This document shows, in pieces, positions 43,781 through 53,746 of a stretch of 64,000 nt of DNA. The stretch is from Azolla caroliniana (lineage: Eukaryota > Polypodiophyta), in contig JBHGNT010000002.1 of assembly GCA_043228905.1 (NCBI GenBank), forward strand, positions 3,534,001 through 3,598,000. The letters are read 5' to 3'. Under the pieces are notes generated by a model, which had not been told where the DNA came from, made no database searches, and saw only the letters and a program-made list of their open reading frames with translations. Position 1 is the stretch's first letter; every line of letters starts with the position of its first letter. Made by a program: the position numbers and the translations under genes.

Positions 43781-45655
43781 AAGTGCCGAAACGGAAGAGG
43801 GTGCGGGACGAGCCACCCTCTTTTACATGGGGAGAAAGACCGACCGGGCGAAGGTCGAAATTTGGAAGGAGAATGAAAGCCGGTCCTATGGGATTCCTTA
43901 CACCGATCCGGCTGCAAGCCCGAGTGTCGGCGTAAGTCCTATACGAGAGATCGGTGGCGACAGGAGAACAGGACCCGGCAATCCGAAGAAGGACGAACGG
44001 ACCCGGACGAGAACCGGGCGGAGCGGACTCCCGGATGACCATTCCGGGAGGGAGGAAGAGAGCAGGCCTACGAAGAGGCCGAGGACACGGTACGTCGGTA
44101 CCACGGGAGAGGGTGCGGAGTAAACCGCCCTCTCGGCATGTGGAAAGGGACGACTCGGGACAGGGTCGGGAAGACAAATCGGAGGCCTACGGAGGATCCT
44201 TCACACCGGTTCTAGAGACTTCGGCAGTCGGCAACGCGGTCGACGTAAGACCAAGATACTGACGGTGGAGGCGAGGTGACGAAGGCAAGGGCTACAAATC
44301 GGAGGCCTACGGAGGATCCTTCACACCGGTTCTAGAGACTTCAGCACTCGGCAACGCGGTCGACGTAAGACCAAGATACTGACGGTGGCGGCGAGGTGAC
44401 GAAGGCCAAAGGGCGTAAGGAAGTCCGGTCCTACGGGATCCCCACACTTAACCAGAGACTCCGGCAGTTCGGCCAACGTGGCAACATGAGACCGAGAGAG
44501 AAGGCTGGTGGCGGCGGGAAACGAGACCCGGCTACGCGGAAGACACGAGGAGAGTCCGGGAGGGACTCAAACAAAAGATACCCGAATTTTGGCCAGCATA
44601 GAAACGGAGTCCGGTCCTATGGGACCCTCACACCGATCCGGAGACCCCGGCAGTTCGGCCAACGTGGCAATGTGAGACCTAGGGAGAAGGATGGTGGCGG
44701 CAGGGAACGGGACCCGACAACATGAGGTAGCGGATAGGGAGCCGGTAAGACGGGCGGACGAAGTGCGAAACCCTCACCGGCCGGTTACGGTCTTGGAAGT
44801 AGCCGGTAGGGCGAACACGAGGAGGTGTGTCAGGCCGGAAAGGCACGCTTGGGACGGAACAAGAGTCTCGCAAGTGGCCATCGCGGGCCGTATCAAAGCG
44901 TGACTACGGGACAGTGTTCGGCACGGGTGGTGCCAAACAAAGGAAGCGGAAGACTCAGGACCTATCGCTGCAGCACGAAGACGGGAAGGGCCAAGCGGGC
45001 TACTACGGGGTGTTCCTCGGATGCAAAGGACGCCGGTATGCGGGTGAGCGGCGATGCACGATCTGGCCGGAAAGGGGGCCGACAAGGAGTGCAACACAGG
45101 TAGTGCCAAACAATGGACGAGGGTATGTGACACACGGAGGTGCTGGAGCGGAAAGGCGAGCGCGGAGATAGGTTGCGCGGTTCAGAGGTAGCGCGGAGAA
45201 GGCCGGAAAGGGATCCTCCACACCGTTCCGGAGACCATGGCGGTTCGAGCCGACGAGGCGATGTAAGACCATGGAGAAGGAAGGTGGCGGCGAGAGGACG
45301 AGGGCAACGCGAAACGACATGGGACGGCAATCAGGACGACGTGAATGATCAACGGAGGCCAAGCGGGCCACTACGGGCATGCCTCAAGCGGAGGACATCG
45401 GGCCTAGGGCGGGAAGCAGGGCGTTCATACGGCCGAACAAGGGCCAGCGAAAGTACGCATACTACGGAGATCGCGGCAGAGGACCTATCGACGGGTCGAA
45501 CGAGCCTACGGGGAGGTAAGCGCGAAGGAAGAATCGAAGCCGACGGTTCAAACCGGCAGCGAGCCGGGATGCCGATCACGGAAGACCGGTTTCTCGCCGG
45601 CCGAAATCTCTCGCCCTTCAACCAGATTTGGCACATACCGGTGGACGTGCAGTTA
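43781..45655 (+). other. Non-coding internal region of element 7
   Basis: GC-rich sequence with many short re-used blocks: GGTCCTATGGGA / GGTCCTACGGGATCC, GTACCACGGGAGAGGGTGCG (twice, about 43172 and 44098) and ACACCG.TCCGGAGAC. Long frames on both strands reflect base composition and repeats, not conserved protein. No pol domain is recognisable. Confidence 0.7.
44173..44412. repeat. 120-bp tandem duplication inside element 7
   Basis: ACAAATCGGAGGCCTACGGA starts at 44173 and again at 44293. The following ~100 bp, including CACCGGTTCTAGAGACTTC and GACCAAGATACTGACGGTGG, are nearly identical in both copies. Confidence 0.9.
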
Positions 45656-45667
45656 GGTGGGGGCGGA

Positions 45668-46428
45668 TGTCGTGAAGAATTTCGGCCAGAGGCGGAAACC
45701 GGGAAACATTGGCTACATCGGCAGGGTGCAGCGTGTGTACGCACCCATGTACATTTAGTGTGAATATCGAGGGCGCCTTTATGGCGCCGAAGAGTAGTCA
45801 AGTCAGGACAGACAATCCCATGTAAGTCGGGATTTATCCCACATTGTAACGCATCCCTCTCCTTGTTCTATAAAAGGAAGGGAACGCCCTTTGTGAAAGG
45901 GTTGCCCATTTTGCATTAGAGGGTATACCGTTAGTCTAGGGTTAGTGTTTCTTCTTCTTCTTCTTCCCCTTCGTGTTTGCTTAGGGTTTGCTTGGGTTCG
46001 GCCTCCTGTGCAAGACCTGCTCGGCGCGACGAGCTGAGAGCTCCCCGACCGGCGGCTTGGCAGCTGACGACTATTGTAACCTACCTTGGTCCGGCTCGAA
46101 GCTGGGAATGTATTCTTCTGTTTATATATATAGATTTGCGTCTGTCTGTGTATATTCGCGTCTCTGTTGGTGTCGAGTGCTTCCCCTTTTCTGCGTTTCC
46201 TGTACATAAGGGCGTGAGTCGGGTCGGCATTTGTGTGTGTGCGTGTGTGTGCGTGAGTCGGTGTTAAGCGCGCGCTCCCTCTCTTTCTCTCTCTCCCTTC
46301 GGTCGCTTCCGGTGTTCTTCTGGGATTCCCCCGAAACGGTGAAGCACGACTTCCTACGCTCCGTCACTCCCTGGTCGAAGAACCCTGTGGTCCCGCCTAT
46401 CTCCACGCATGTGCGTAGCAACGCGACA
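45668..46428 (+). mobile_element. 3' LTR of element 7
   Basis: 761 bp, TGTCGTGAAGAATTTCGGCC to AACGCGACA, nearly identical to the 5' LTR. TATA box TATAAAA at 45869-45875. Small differences include a shorter CTT repeat and the loss of bases in GACCCCGCTCGG. Confidence 0.92.
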
Positions 46429-46491
46429 CTGTCCGTTTACTATACGGTCGATGGCTGCCGCCATCACTTCTACTAGTTCGCTTCCTCTCAT
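46429..46491 (-). pseudogene. Element 10: gag start
   Basis: Minus strand ATG at 46489-46491, reading MRGSELVEVMAAAIDRIVNG. It matches the Gag start of element 6 (MRGSELAEAMALAVDRLVSA) and is cut after about 21 codons at the right edge of element 7. Confidence 0.8.
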
Positions 46492-46517
46492 TTCGAACTC
46501 CTCTGCCGCCCCCTTTC

Positions 46518-46533
46518 ACCTCAGATTCACCAA
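46518..46533 (-). other. Degenerate primer binding site of element 10
   Basis: Minus strand TGGTGAATCTGAGGTG, the superfamily site TGGTGAACCCGACGTG with three changes, correctly placed between the LTR end (GGGACA) and the gag ATG. Confidence 0.65.
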
Positions 46534-46536
46534 AGA

Positions 46537-47082
46537 TGTCCCGGAAATTCACGTGCGCGTGTAGAAATGGGGCGGGACTACTGGGGTCTCTTACCAAGGA
46601 GTCGGTAAAGGAGAAAGCGACCCGGAACGATGTCCAGATGGCTTCGTTGGTTCGGTTTTCGAACGCATGTCCGATCCGGAAGGATTCCCGGATATTAGCC
46701 AGTTAGCGCACGGGCCTAAAGAAGTGTATTGTTCCGGTCAGAATGCCAGACAATAGTAATGAGCTCAGGGGCCCACGGACTCGGACACGTACACAACAAA
46801 GATAGAACAGGAATAAGAGCATGATCCTGGGTCAGAGCGAACCGTAGCAAGTAGGAACTACGCGGGAATACCCAACACAAGAAGAGACACAACAAAACAC
46901 TAATGATTAACAAAGAAAAAAAGAATACAACCGGACTTGGCCGACAATGATGCTCCTAACTACTAACACCCACTAAACGATGAACCTCTGGTCGGGAGCT
47001 CATAGGCTTCCTGCACGAGTTGTGCCTTCCCCTTCTTCCCTGGATCAACACGAAACACACACAAGAAAAACAGAGAGCGAGG

Positions 47083-47125
<43 letters not shown>

Positions 47126-47295
47126 CAAACTCAAACACTCAAACCGACAGCTCTTCGTCCTCCAAACCCTAAACCCTAAACCCTTGGCCAGTTTCAAGGC
47201 CCTCTTCGCCAATTCCACGCTCGTTTCATGAGGTCCATCTTCGCTCATAGCCGCTTTGTATTCACTCCGATATGATGTAACGGCCTCGGTGCCAT
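46537..47295 (-). mobile_element. 5' LTR of element 10 (truncated at its start)
   Basis: Minus-strand LTR ending GAATTTCCGGGACA. It carries the GAGACCCCAGTAGTCCCGCC block, a CT tract (GA at about 47089-47121 on +) and GGAGGACGAAGAGCTGTCGG, which align with the solo LTR at 25045-25866. The U3 start is missing: at 47295 it meets LTR 8. A CCCTAAA-type repeat lies within it at 47164-47183. Confidence 0.7.
47164..47183. repeat. Short telomere-like repeat (CCCTAAA)n inside an LTR
   Basis: AAACCCTAAACCCTAAACCC, nearly three units of the plant telomere repeat. It lies where the related LTR at 25260 has GGATCCATGTTTTGGG, so it is an internal feature of this LTR copy rather than a chromosome end. Confidence 0.8.
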
Positions 47296-47903
47296 TGTCG
47301 TGAAGATTTCTGGCCACAGTGTGAAACCGGGGTGGAATAGGGCAAGTCGGTGGTGTGCAACATGTGCACATGTATAGTAGGAAGCGGTGTATAGAATAAA
47401 GGGGAGTATTTGTCCCACATTGTAACACCCTCCCCTCCTTGGTCTATAAAAGGAGGGAGGGGTCCCTTGTTGAGGGGTTGCCCATTTTGAGCCACAAGGG
47501 TATACCATTTTTGTCAAGGGTCATTTTTTTAAGAGTTTTCTAGGGTTAGTAACTTTCTTGTGGTCTTCTTCTTCTTCTCCTTCTTGAGAAGTTGGGTGTG
47601 GTAGCCATGGAGGCAAAGCTCTGTCTGGGTTAAGTTCTTCTTCTTCTTTTGAGTGTAGTCGGCTCGAAACCGGGGTTGTATCTTCCCCTTTTTGTAATAT
47701 ATTTATTCATATTTGTTTGCACATATTGGTGTCTCTGATGGTGTCGGGTGTTTCTGCCCCTTTGTTTTCTGTACATAAGAGTCGGTGGCGCACAAGCTCT
47801 CTCTCTCAATCTCTCTCTCGTGTTCGGTAGCCTTCCTTCTCTTCCTGGTCCGAGACCCCCGTGGTTCCGCCCCTTTGACACGCACAGGTGGAAAACCGCG
47901 ACA
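47296..47903 (+). mobile_element. LTR 8: solo LTR of the element 7 family
   Basis: 608 bp, TGTCGTGAAGATTTCTGGCC to AAACCGCGACA. TATA context TCTATAAAAGGAGGG, then GGGGTTGCCCATTTTGAG.CAC, a CTT tract and CTGGTCCGAGACCCCCGTGG, all shared with the element 7 LTRs. Left flank CCAT, right flank CCGT. The left flank is LTR 10 and the right flank is Copia C, i.e. two unrelated elements. Confidence 0.85.
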
Positions 47904-49835
47904 CCGTATTCCAGCATCTTCGTCTTTCCCTTCTCCTTGTGCGTAAACCGTTTCCTCGGCTTCTGATGCGAGGAGTGCACGGCCAAGTCTCCACTACTCG
48001 CCGGCTTATCATCCGATTGGCCATTCCAACTTAGCCTCTCATTTGGCCCACTTAGCCAAAATGAGATCATACTCTCTTCTAGTGTTCCGGTGTCTCCCTT
48101 GTTCAGAGAGTTGACCTCACTAGCTACACCTCCAACAATCAGTTCAGAGTCTTCGATGGAAGGGAGTACCACGCCATTGATTTGTCAAAGACGACATCGC
48201 GGCTCACCCGCACTTGCTTCGTCCGATAGTTGTACCACTTGCACCCCTTCTACTCGTGCCAGTAGCTGACCAAGACACACTTCTCGGCCTTGGCATCCAA
48301 CTTCTTTCATCTCTCATCCGTCACATGCGCGTATGCGATACTACCGAATACCCTGAGGGGTGCAAAATTCGGATTTCTCCCAAAATATAGCTCATGTGGC
48401 AACACCTTTGCTCCAGATGTAGAAATATGATTCTGAATATAGACGATTGTCCGGATAGCTTCAACCCAATAGATCCTGGACATGCTCTTCTCCTCCAAAA
48501 TTGCTTGCCTGCTTCTACCATTGTCCGGTTCCGTCTCTCGGCCACACTTTTTTGCTCCGACGTGTATTTGCAAGAGAACTCCCTCCGCATTCCCTTCGTC
48601 TGCAGATAGCTGGTGAACTGGTCGGAGAAGTATGCTTTTCCGCCATCCGACCTTAGCCACTTGATCTTCCTTTCAGTTTGCCGTTCGACGTGACTCTTTA
48701 AGTCCCAGAAACATGAGAAGGCTTCACTCTTCTTCTCTATTAGATAGACCCAAGTGTATCGAGTAAAGTCATCGATGAAGGAGACGAAGTATCAACTCTG
48801 CCCATGCTCACACAGCTTGCCGGTCCCCATCCATCTGTCTGGATCAGATTGAGTTGATTCCGGCTCCGATTCTTCTCATTGGGGAATGGGAGCCTATGTT
48901 GCTTCCCAAGTTGATAAGCTTCACATATCTTGGCCCTCCTACCACAGAATTTCGGCAATCCAGAAACCACATGTTTCGGTTACAGTTCTTGAAGCTTCTG
49001 ATAGTTGATGTGGCCGGTTCACTTATGCCACGGGTTGATGTCAGATTCGACCTTTTTTCCTTTCGCAAACATTGCGGCGCCAACATCATTGGTCTTGAGG
49101 ATAAAAATCCTCCCGTCTCGGTGCCCACACACAATCAGCTGACCCTCGTCTTCGATGAAGCAACCGTGGTGATTAAACCGTAGCTGCATGCCTTGATCGA
49201 CAATTTGTCTAACAGATACCAAGTTCTTTGCAATTGTTGGGACATGCAGCACGTTCCGCATCACCCCTTTTTGTTCAACATGGTTGCGCGGTACATCACC
49301 CACATGTTTGATGGGGTGCATGGTGTTGTCGCTAGTCTTGACAACTCCCGCCTATTTTGGCTTCTCAAGGAAAGAGAACCACTCTGAATGGTTCATCATA
49401 TGGTTGTAAGCTCCGGAATCGACATACCAAACCTCCTCCAGTTTTGAAGTACTACACCCATCCGATTCGCTTTGTGCTTCATCACGAGTGCGACGCTAGT
49501 TTCGGCTTCTCTTGAGCTTTCGGCGAAGTGCGATCAGTGACTACTCTACTTGATCCGGATTTGTCCGAATAGGAGTTCCTTTTCCAACACTCTGGAACTA
49601 TCCGAATAGGAGTTCCAGCCACAGTACCAACAATCTGTCGCAGCCTTTCCTTGCTAGATTCCAGCGCCGCCTTGACTGCCCCGCTCATGGAGGGTCCGAA
49701 ACTGTTGTCGGCACCACCTCTATGCCTTCTTTCTTGCTCTTGTCGGCCGCCTCCATTGCATGTCGAACCGCCTTGTCCACCACGACCACAGGGCCAGTCC
49801 GCCTTCGTGTACAACATCTTATTGTCGACGTGCAT
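47904..49835 (-). pseudogene. Copia C polyprotein fragment
   Basis: Minus strand, same family as Copia A. From 49835: Gag tail (MLYTKADWPCGRGG), a corrupted zinc-knuckle region, the protease region near 49420-49440, pre-integrase (ITKN-like IAKNLVSVRQIVDQGM), GLPKFCGRRAKICEAYQLGK near 48900-48965, and integrase with several frameshifts (VAERRNRT-like near 48540; YWVEAIRTIVYIQN near 48430). It ends in the linker before RT at LTR 8. Most of Gag is deleted between the primer site and 49835. RT, RNase H and the 3' LTR are absent. Confidence 0.88.
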
Positions 49836-49908
49836 GCTTGTCGAAGAAGGAATGTCTCTGTGTCAACGTTCGCTTTTCAGTCGGCTCCAAAGGATTCTCA
49901 ACCCTCGC

Positions 49909-49920
49909 GCTCTAGTACCA
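49909..49920 (-). other. Primer binding site of Copia C
   Basis: Minus strand TGGTACTAGAGC, a two-base-changed form of TGGTATCAGAGC, in the same position as in Copia A. Confidence 0.7.
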
Positions 49921-50001
49921 TGTAAAAGAATTACGTACGAAAACATTATGCGAAGCACATAGTACACGGTTGGTTATCCGAGAATGTCAACAGTTAGGTA
50001 T

Positions 50002-50063
<62 letters not shown>

Positions 50064-50334
50064 TAGAGCAAACAACAACAAAATTCAATTATCAAAAGAC
50101 TCAATACTCAATACATACAATGTGCTTAGTGAGCACTATTTATACAAGTCCTCAAAAGGACTGACAGAAGTACTAACAAGTACTTCAATACTCATAAATA
50201 TATTCGTACGAGGAATAACGGCCATAATGGCCTGCCGGCTCCTCGCCGATCCAGCCTAGCTGATCAGTCTCAGTCCAATCTGGCCCTCGGCTTCTTCAGC
50301 TAATCCAACCCAAGTTGAGCTTGCTCGCTCAACA
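49921..50334 (-). mobile_element. 5' LTR of Copia C
   Basis: 414 bp. On the minus strand it starts TGTTGAGCGAGCAAGC and ends TTCTTTTACA. It is the same family as 13272-13691. A long (GA)n microsatellite (about 50008-50059) lies inside. Beyond 50334 is LINE-B, into which it probably inserted. Confidence 0.85.
50008..50059. repeat. (GA)n microsatellite in the Copia C LTR
   Basis: About 26 GA units. The Copia A LTR has only short GAGAGA stretches at the corresponding place, so the run expanded in this copy. Confidence 0.9.
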
Positions 50335-51860
50335 TGGAGGTCTCAATTTTAACCTTTTAATGTATGACTTAAGGTGTTCCAATCGATTATGTCTATGGTA
50401 TCTTATTATCTTCCTTTGCTCCCATGGTCAAAGAAAACTCTTGAAATGTTGACACGCTCAATATGAATGTTGTTATGGAAAATAAAAGGGGCATGGGATT
50501 ATGTTTGTACTTCGAAGCGTCTTGGTGGGGCATCAATATTGAATCTATATAAGCATATGATGGCTCGTCGATTTACTATCATTTGATTTATGTTTGAAGG
50601 TGTACAACCTTGTACAAAATGGTGGCATACTTTATAGGGAAGAACAGAATTAAGCTTGGAAACATGAAGGTTGAAGCTAATTGGTGGAATGTAATTAATT
50701 CTTTTAGGGATGTCAAATGTGTTGGTTCTATGATTGTTAATCATTTGTTGACATCAGGGCAAAGTATGTTGGATTTTGTGGAATGGAATCCTCCACAAGA
50801 AAGGGGATGTGTCAATTCTTTACAAATGGAGGTTTTGGCGACATCAAGGTTGTTGAGGTGGGAAGGTAAACAAATTCTTAACCTTCAATTTAATCGGATG
50901 GCTAGATTGGGTTTAGTAACAATCCAGGATGTTATGTTGGTTTCACAAAGAAGATTAATGGCTTTCGAACAATAAGATCAACATTTCGTATTCCAAAAGA
51001 TTATACCTTTATTTGGGATAAGTTGCAAGAAATATTATCTTCGGATGAGCCAATTCATGATTTAGATGGGGGATCTCCAAAGCTTGATTGGAGGTTTGTT
51101 GGAAATACGAGATTGACTATATCTCAACAAATGTTGCTTATCACAAGTTGATTGACAAACATAAGTGGTTGGAAGAATGAGTTATAAAGGTATGGGGTTT
51201 TTGTAAGCCCATTACTTCGTGGTTTCATGTGAATAAGGCATGTTGGTGTTCTAGATCATTGATGTTGTGAGCTAAGGTATTTATTTGGAGAGTTATAGTT
51301 GGAGCTTTAACATTGGGGGATGAATTAAAAAAAAGAAACATTACTAAAGGTTCGTGTTTCTTTTGTTCGGTGGAATTGGAACATAGTGGGCATTGATTTC
51401 TTTCATGCCCGGTGGCAAGGATGGTTTAGATGTGTCTAACTAGAGTAAGTTTATCTTCCTTCAATTGAGTTTTGCCATATATGGAGGACAATGAACCAAT
51501 GCCTCATTTTCAAATTATTTTTGAGTTCTTGAGGTATTGGGGGTTGTGGTTCAATTGGAATATGCGGAATGCCTTCACTTTTGATTCACAAGTTGGGGTG
51601 AGAAAATATGTTCTAAAGTTAAAAGGACGTCTTTTGTGGCAATTGACAGTGCTAAAGAAGTCACGAAATCTCAACCATGAAGAGAGAGAAGTCTGCAAGG
51701 TCACAAATCATCATATTCGCCATTTGAATTGGTGGGCATTGAGTTTGGAGTCGTAGTAGTCTTTAGATCCTTAGATACAATGGTTCTATACTTTCTAGTA
51801 AGTTAGTCATGGTGGTGTTTTTTCTTTCATAATGAAAGCCCATTATTTAGAGAGAGACAG
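50335..51860 (+). pseudogene. LINE-B: 3' end of an L1-type LINE
   Basis: Plus strand. Frameshifted remains of the region after RT: YYLPLLPWSKKTLEML, RLGGASILNLYKHMMARRF (about 50400-50580), then LINLQF-like NLQFNRMARLGLVTIQDVML (about 50880-50970) and a zinc-finger-like end (KVFIWRVIVGALTLG, FFCSVELEHSGH near 51270-51390). It aligns part by part with LINE-C 55930-57230. It ends in a GA-rich tail near 51855-51900. RT and everything upstream are missing, lost or lying beyond the Copia C insertion. Confidence 0.8.
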
Positions 51861-52214
51861 AGAGGAGAGGAGAGAGAAAGAGGAAAAAAGCAAGAGTGGA
51901 GAGGGGAAGAAGAAGCGAAATTGTTTTTATTGTTGCGCTCTCTATCAGGAACGGAATTGACCATAAAGCCATGAGTTAGAAAGCCCTCGATTAGAGCTTT
52001 GTAACGAGATATAGCAAGTTAAATTTGGTGGTCTGTGTGAGGAGCGATGATAGAAATAAGAAATCTTGTGTTGTTGGCATCCACATAATCAACACATAGT
52101 GCGGGTCTTCTATTGTATTCATCATCATCGACCTCTTCAATCGGGTGAGTTCCAGTTATCTTTCTTGTTCATGGAAAATTGTTTTTATCTTGGATCACTA
52201 TCACATCAAGAATA
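51861..52214. other. GA-rich tail of LINE-B and 5' leader of LINE-C
   Basis: 51855-51910 is a purine-rich tail (GAGAGAGACAGAGAGGAGAG). The following ~300 bp precede LINE-C ORF1 and probably are its 5' UTR and internal promoter; no ORF seen. Confidence 0.5.
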
Positions 52215-53690
52215 ATGGATATGAACATGAATTCCTCTCAAATTGTGGGGGACATCGATATGGACACAATTGATCCAAAACAGAGTAATGTGATGGTTGA
52301 TTGTAATAGTGAAAGGGAAGACATTGGAAGCTCTAAGAGGTTTAAGGGTATTAAGGAAATTTATGAGAAAAATGCAACATATGCCGAAGTAATACATGTA
52401 AATGAGGTTGACAGGGATCATTGTAATTGGGATAATTTATGGGGAATTGCCAATACCTTGTTGTCTGATATTGTCAAAGAAAATAAAAATGCAATGAAAG
52501 AATGCATTGATGAGGATGTGCATGATGTGGAAGTTAATGCTAAGGCATTGTTGCAATCTTTTGATGTATTCTATGATCGTGCAGTTATATTGTTTTTTAC
52601 TGGGAAACTCCCATACATTAATTGGATTAAACAATCGTTCAACACAATCGTGTCACCAAATTGTGTTTAAAATATATATGCAGGACCACAGGGGGTTTTA
52701 TGATGTAGTGTTTCGTTCTCCAAAACATTGAAGTGCATTGTTGGCTAAAGTTCATGTGTTTTTTGATAAACGATTGGTGCATGTAATGCAATGGTCCCCC
52801 GTTGTGGACTATCATGCTTTGTTAAAACAAGAATGCCTCATTTGGGTAGCAGTGGATTGTAAGCATGCTTTTTTATGGCCACTTTTACCAGAGTTGATAA
52901 GTCAAATGGGTAAAGTGTTGGTATCTCCACATGCAAATGCTACAAATAAGTGTATATTTTGTGTGTTATGGGATACAAGTCATAAGAGGCCAGGATGGGT
53001 GCGTATGAACACACCTGGTATGAAAAGACTTTGTTTTAAATTGAAGTGGGAGACATTTGTAGGTCATTGTTTTGGATGTGGTGAATGGGGTCACTTTATG
53101 GCGGAATGCCATCGTCATTGTCCTTCAACTATAGAGGTTCCTAATGAAGGGAATGGTAAGGAAGGAGTTGGGAGAGATGTTGGTGTGTCAGATATTGTGG
53201 TTGTTATGGATGAAGGAACATCATCTAGAGGGGGTTATAAAGAGGTTTCACTTCAAGGTTTGGGCCCTAAGAATAAGGGATCTCAATCTATGGATATGGA
53301 AAAACAAAGATTGGTGGTTATAGATAAGGGGAAAACCCGTTGGATAGAGCTAGTCATGATGTTGTTGTTGAAAAGGATTGGCATCAGGTTAAGGGCAAAT
53401 CGAAGGGGAAATCAATGAATATGCAATGTAATAGTTTGCCCACTACTTGTGAGACTATTTGGAAAGGTAATTTAGGAACTAGGGAGGGTCCTCGAAAAGT
53501 TCCTTGGCAAAGACAATTTAGGGATAAGGGATTACCCCTTCACCTTCAAAGACAATTTGATTCATTGGGACAGGTTGTAAATTTATCGAATTCTCGAGGT
53601 TTTCGTCAAGCGGGAGAACCTAAACAAAAGATTTCGATAGACGGCCCTAAGGATGTGGTGCATGAAAATCCATATGCAGCATTGGACTAG
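52215..53690 (+). pseudogene. LINE-C ORF1: DUF4283-like protein with CCHC knuckle
   Basis: ATG 52215. First part (to 52670) is acidic, then a DUF4283-like segment (FDVFYDRAVILFFTGKLPY). TAA at 52668-52670 and a TGA near 52731 break it. It continues at 52738: WSPVVDYHALLKQECLIWVA, LPELISQMGKVLV, then CFGCGEWGHFMAEC near 53070-53110, a CX2CX4HX4C knuckle. The tail is low-complexity with a frameshift near 53345, ending TAG near 53690. Plant L1 ORF1 proteins of this design bind element RNA; the assignment rests on domain order and the knuckle. Confidence 0.8.
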
Positions 53691-53746
53691 TTTCATGACA
53701 TCGGTTGCTCTGAAGGAGCAAGTGCACCCATAACATTGTTGATTGA

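Larger units (their letters stand above)
41539..46428 (+). mobile_element. Element 7: complete gag-only LTR element (non-autonomous)
   Basis: 4890 bp with two full LTRs (41539-42303 and 45668-46428), primer site TGGTGAACCCGACGTGA at 42308-42324 and polypurine tract GGTGGGGGCGGA at 45656-45667. The flanks CCGT (41535-41538) and CTGT (46429-46432) form a 4-bp target duplication with one C/T change. The internal region codes only for a Gag-like protein; the rest is GC-rich and without pol. The LTRs differ by only a few substitutions and small indels by eye, so this is the youngest insertion visible in the Gypsy cluster. It must use enzymes of a relative, comparable to LARD/TR-GAG elements. Confidence 0.92.

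Noticed and set aside
43781-45763. Many long ORFs on both strands in the internal part of element 7
   Set aside because: GC-rich, internally repeated DNA gives long frames on all strands; they are Arg/Gly/Pro-rich, mutually overlapping and share no recognised domain.
47160-47290. Apparent gag-like peptide on the minus strand (SYRSEYKAAM)
   Set aside because: Comparison with the solo LTR at 25045-25866 shows this stretch is LTR U3/R sequence of element 10; the resemblance to Gag (SYLEAYRAGM) is by chance.
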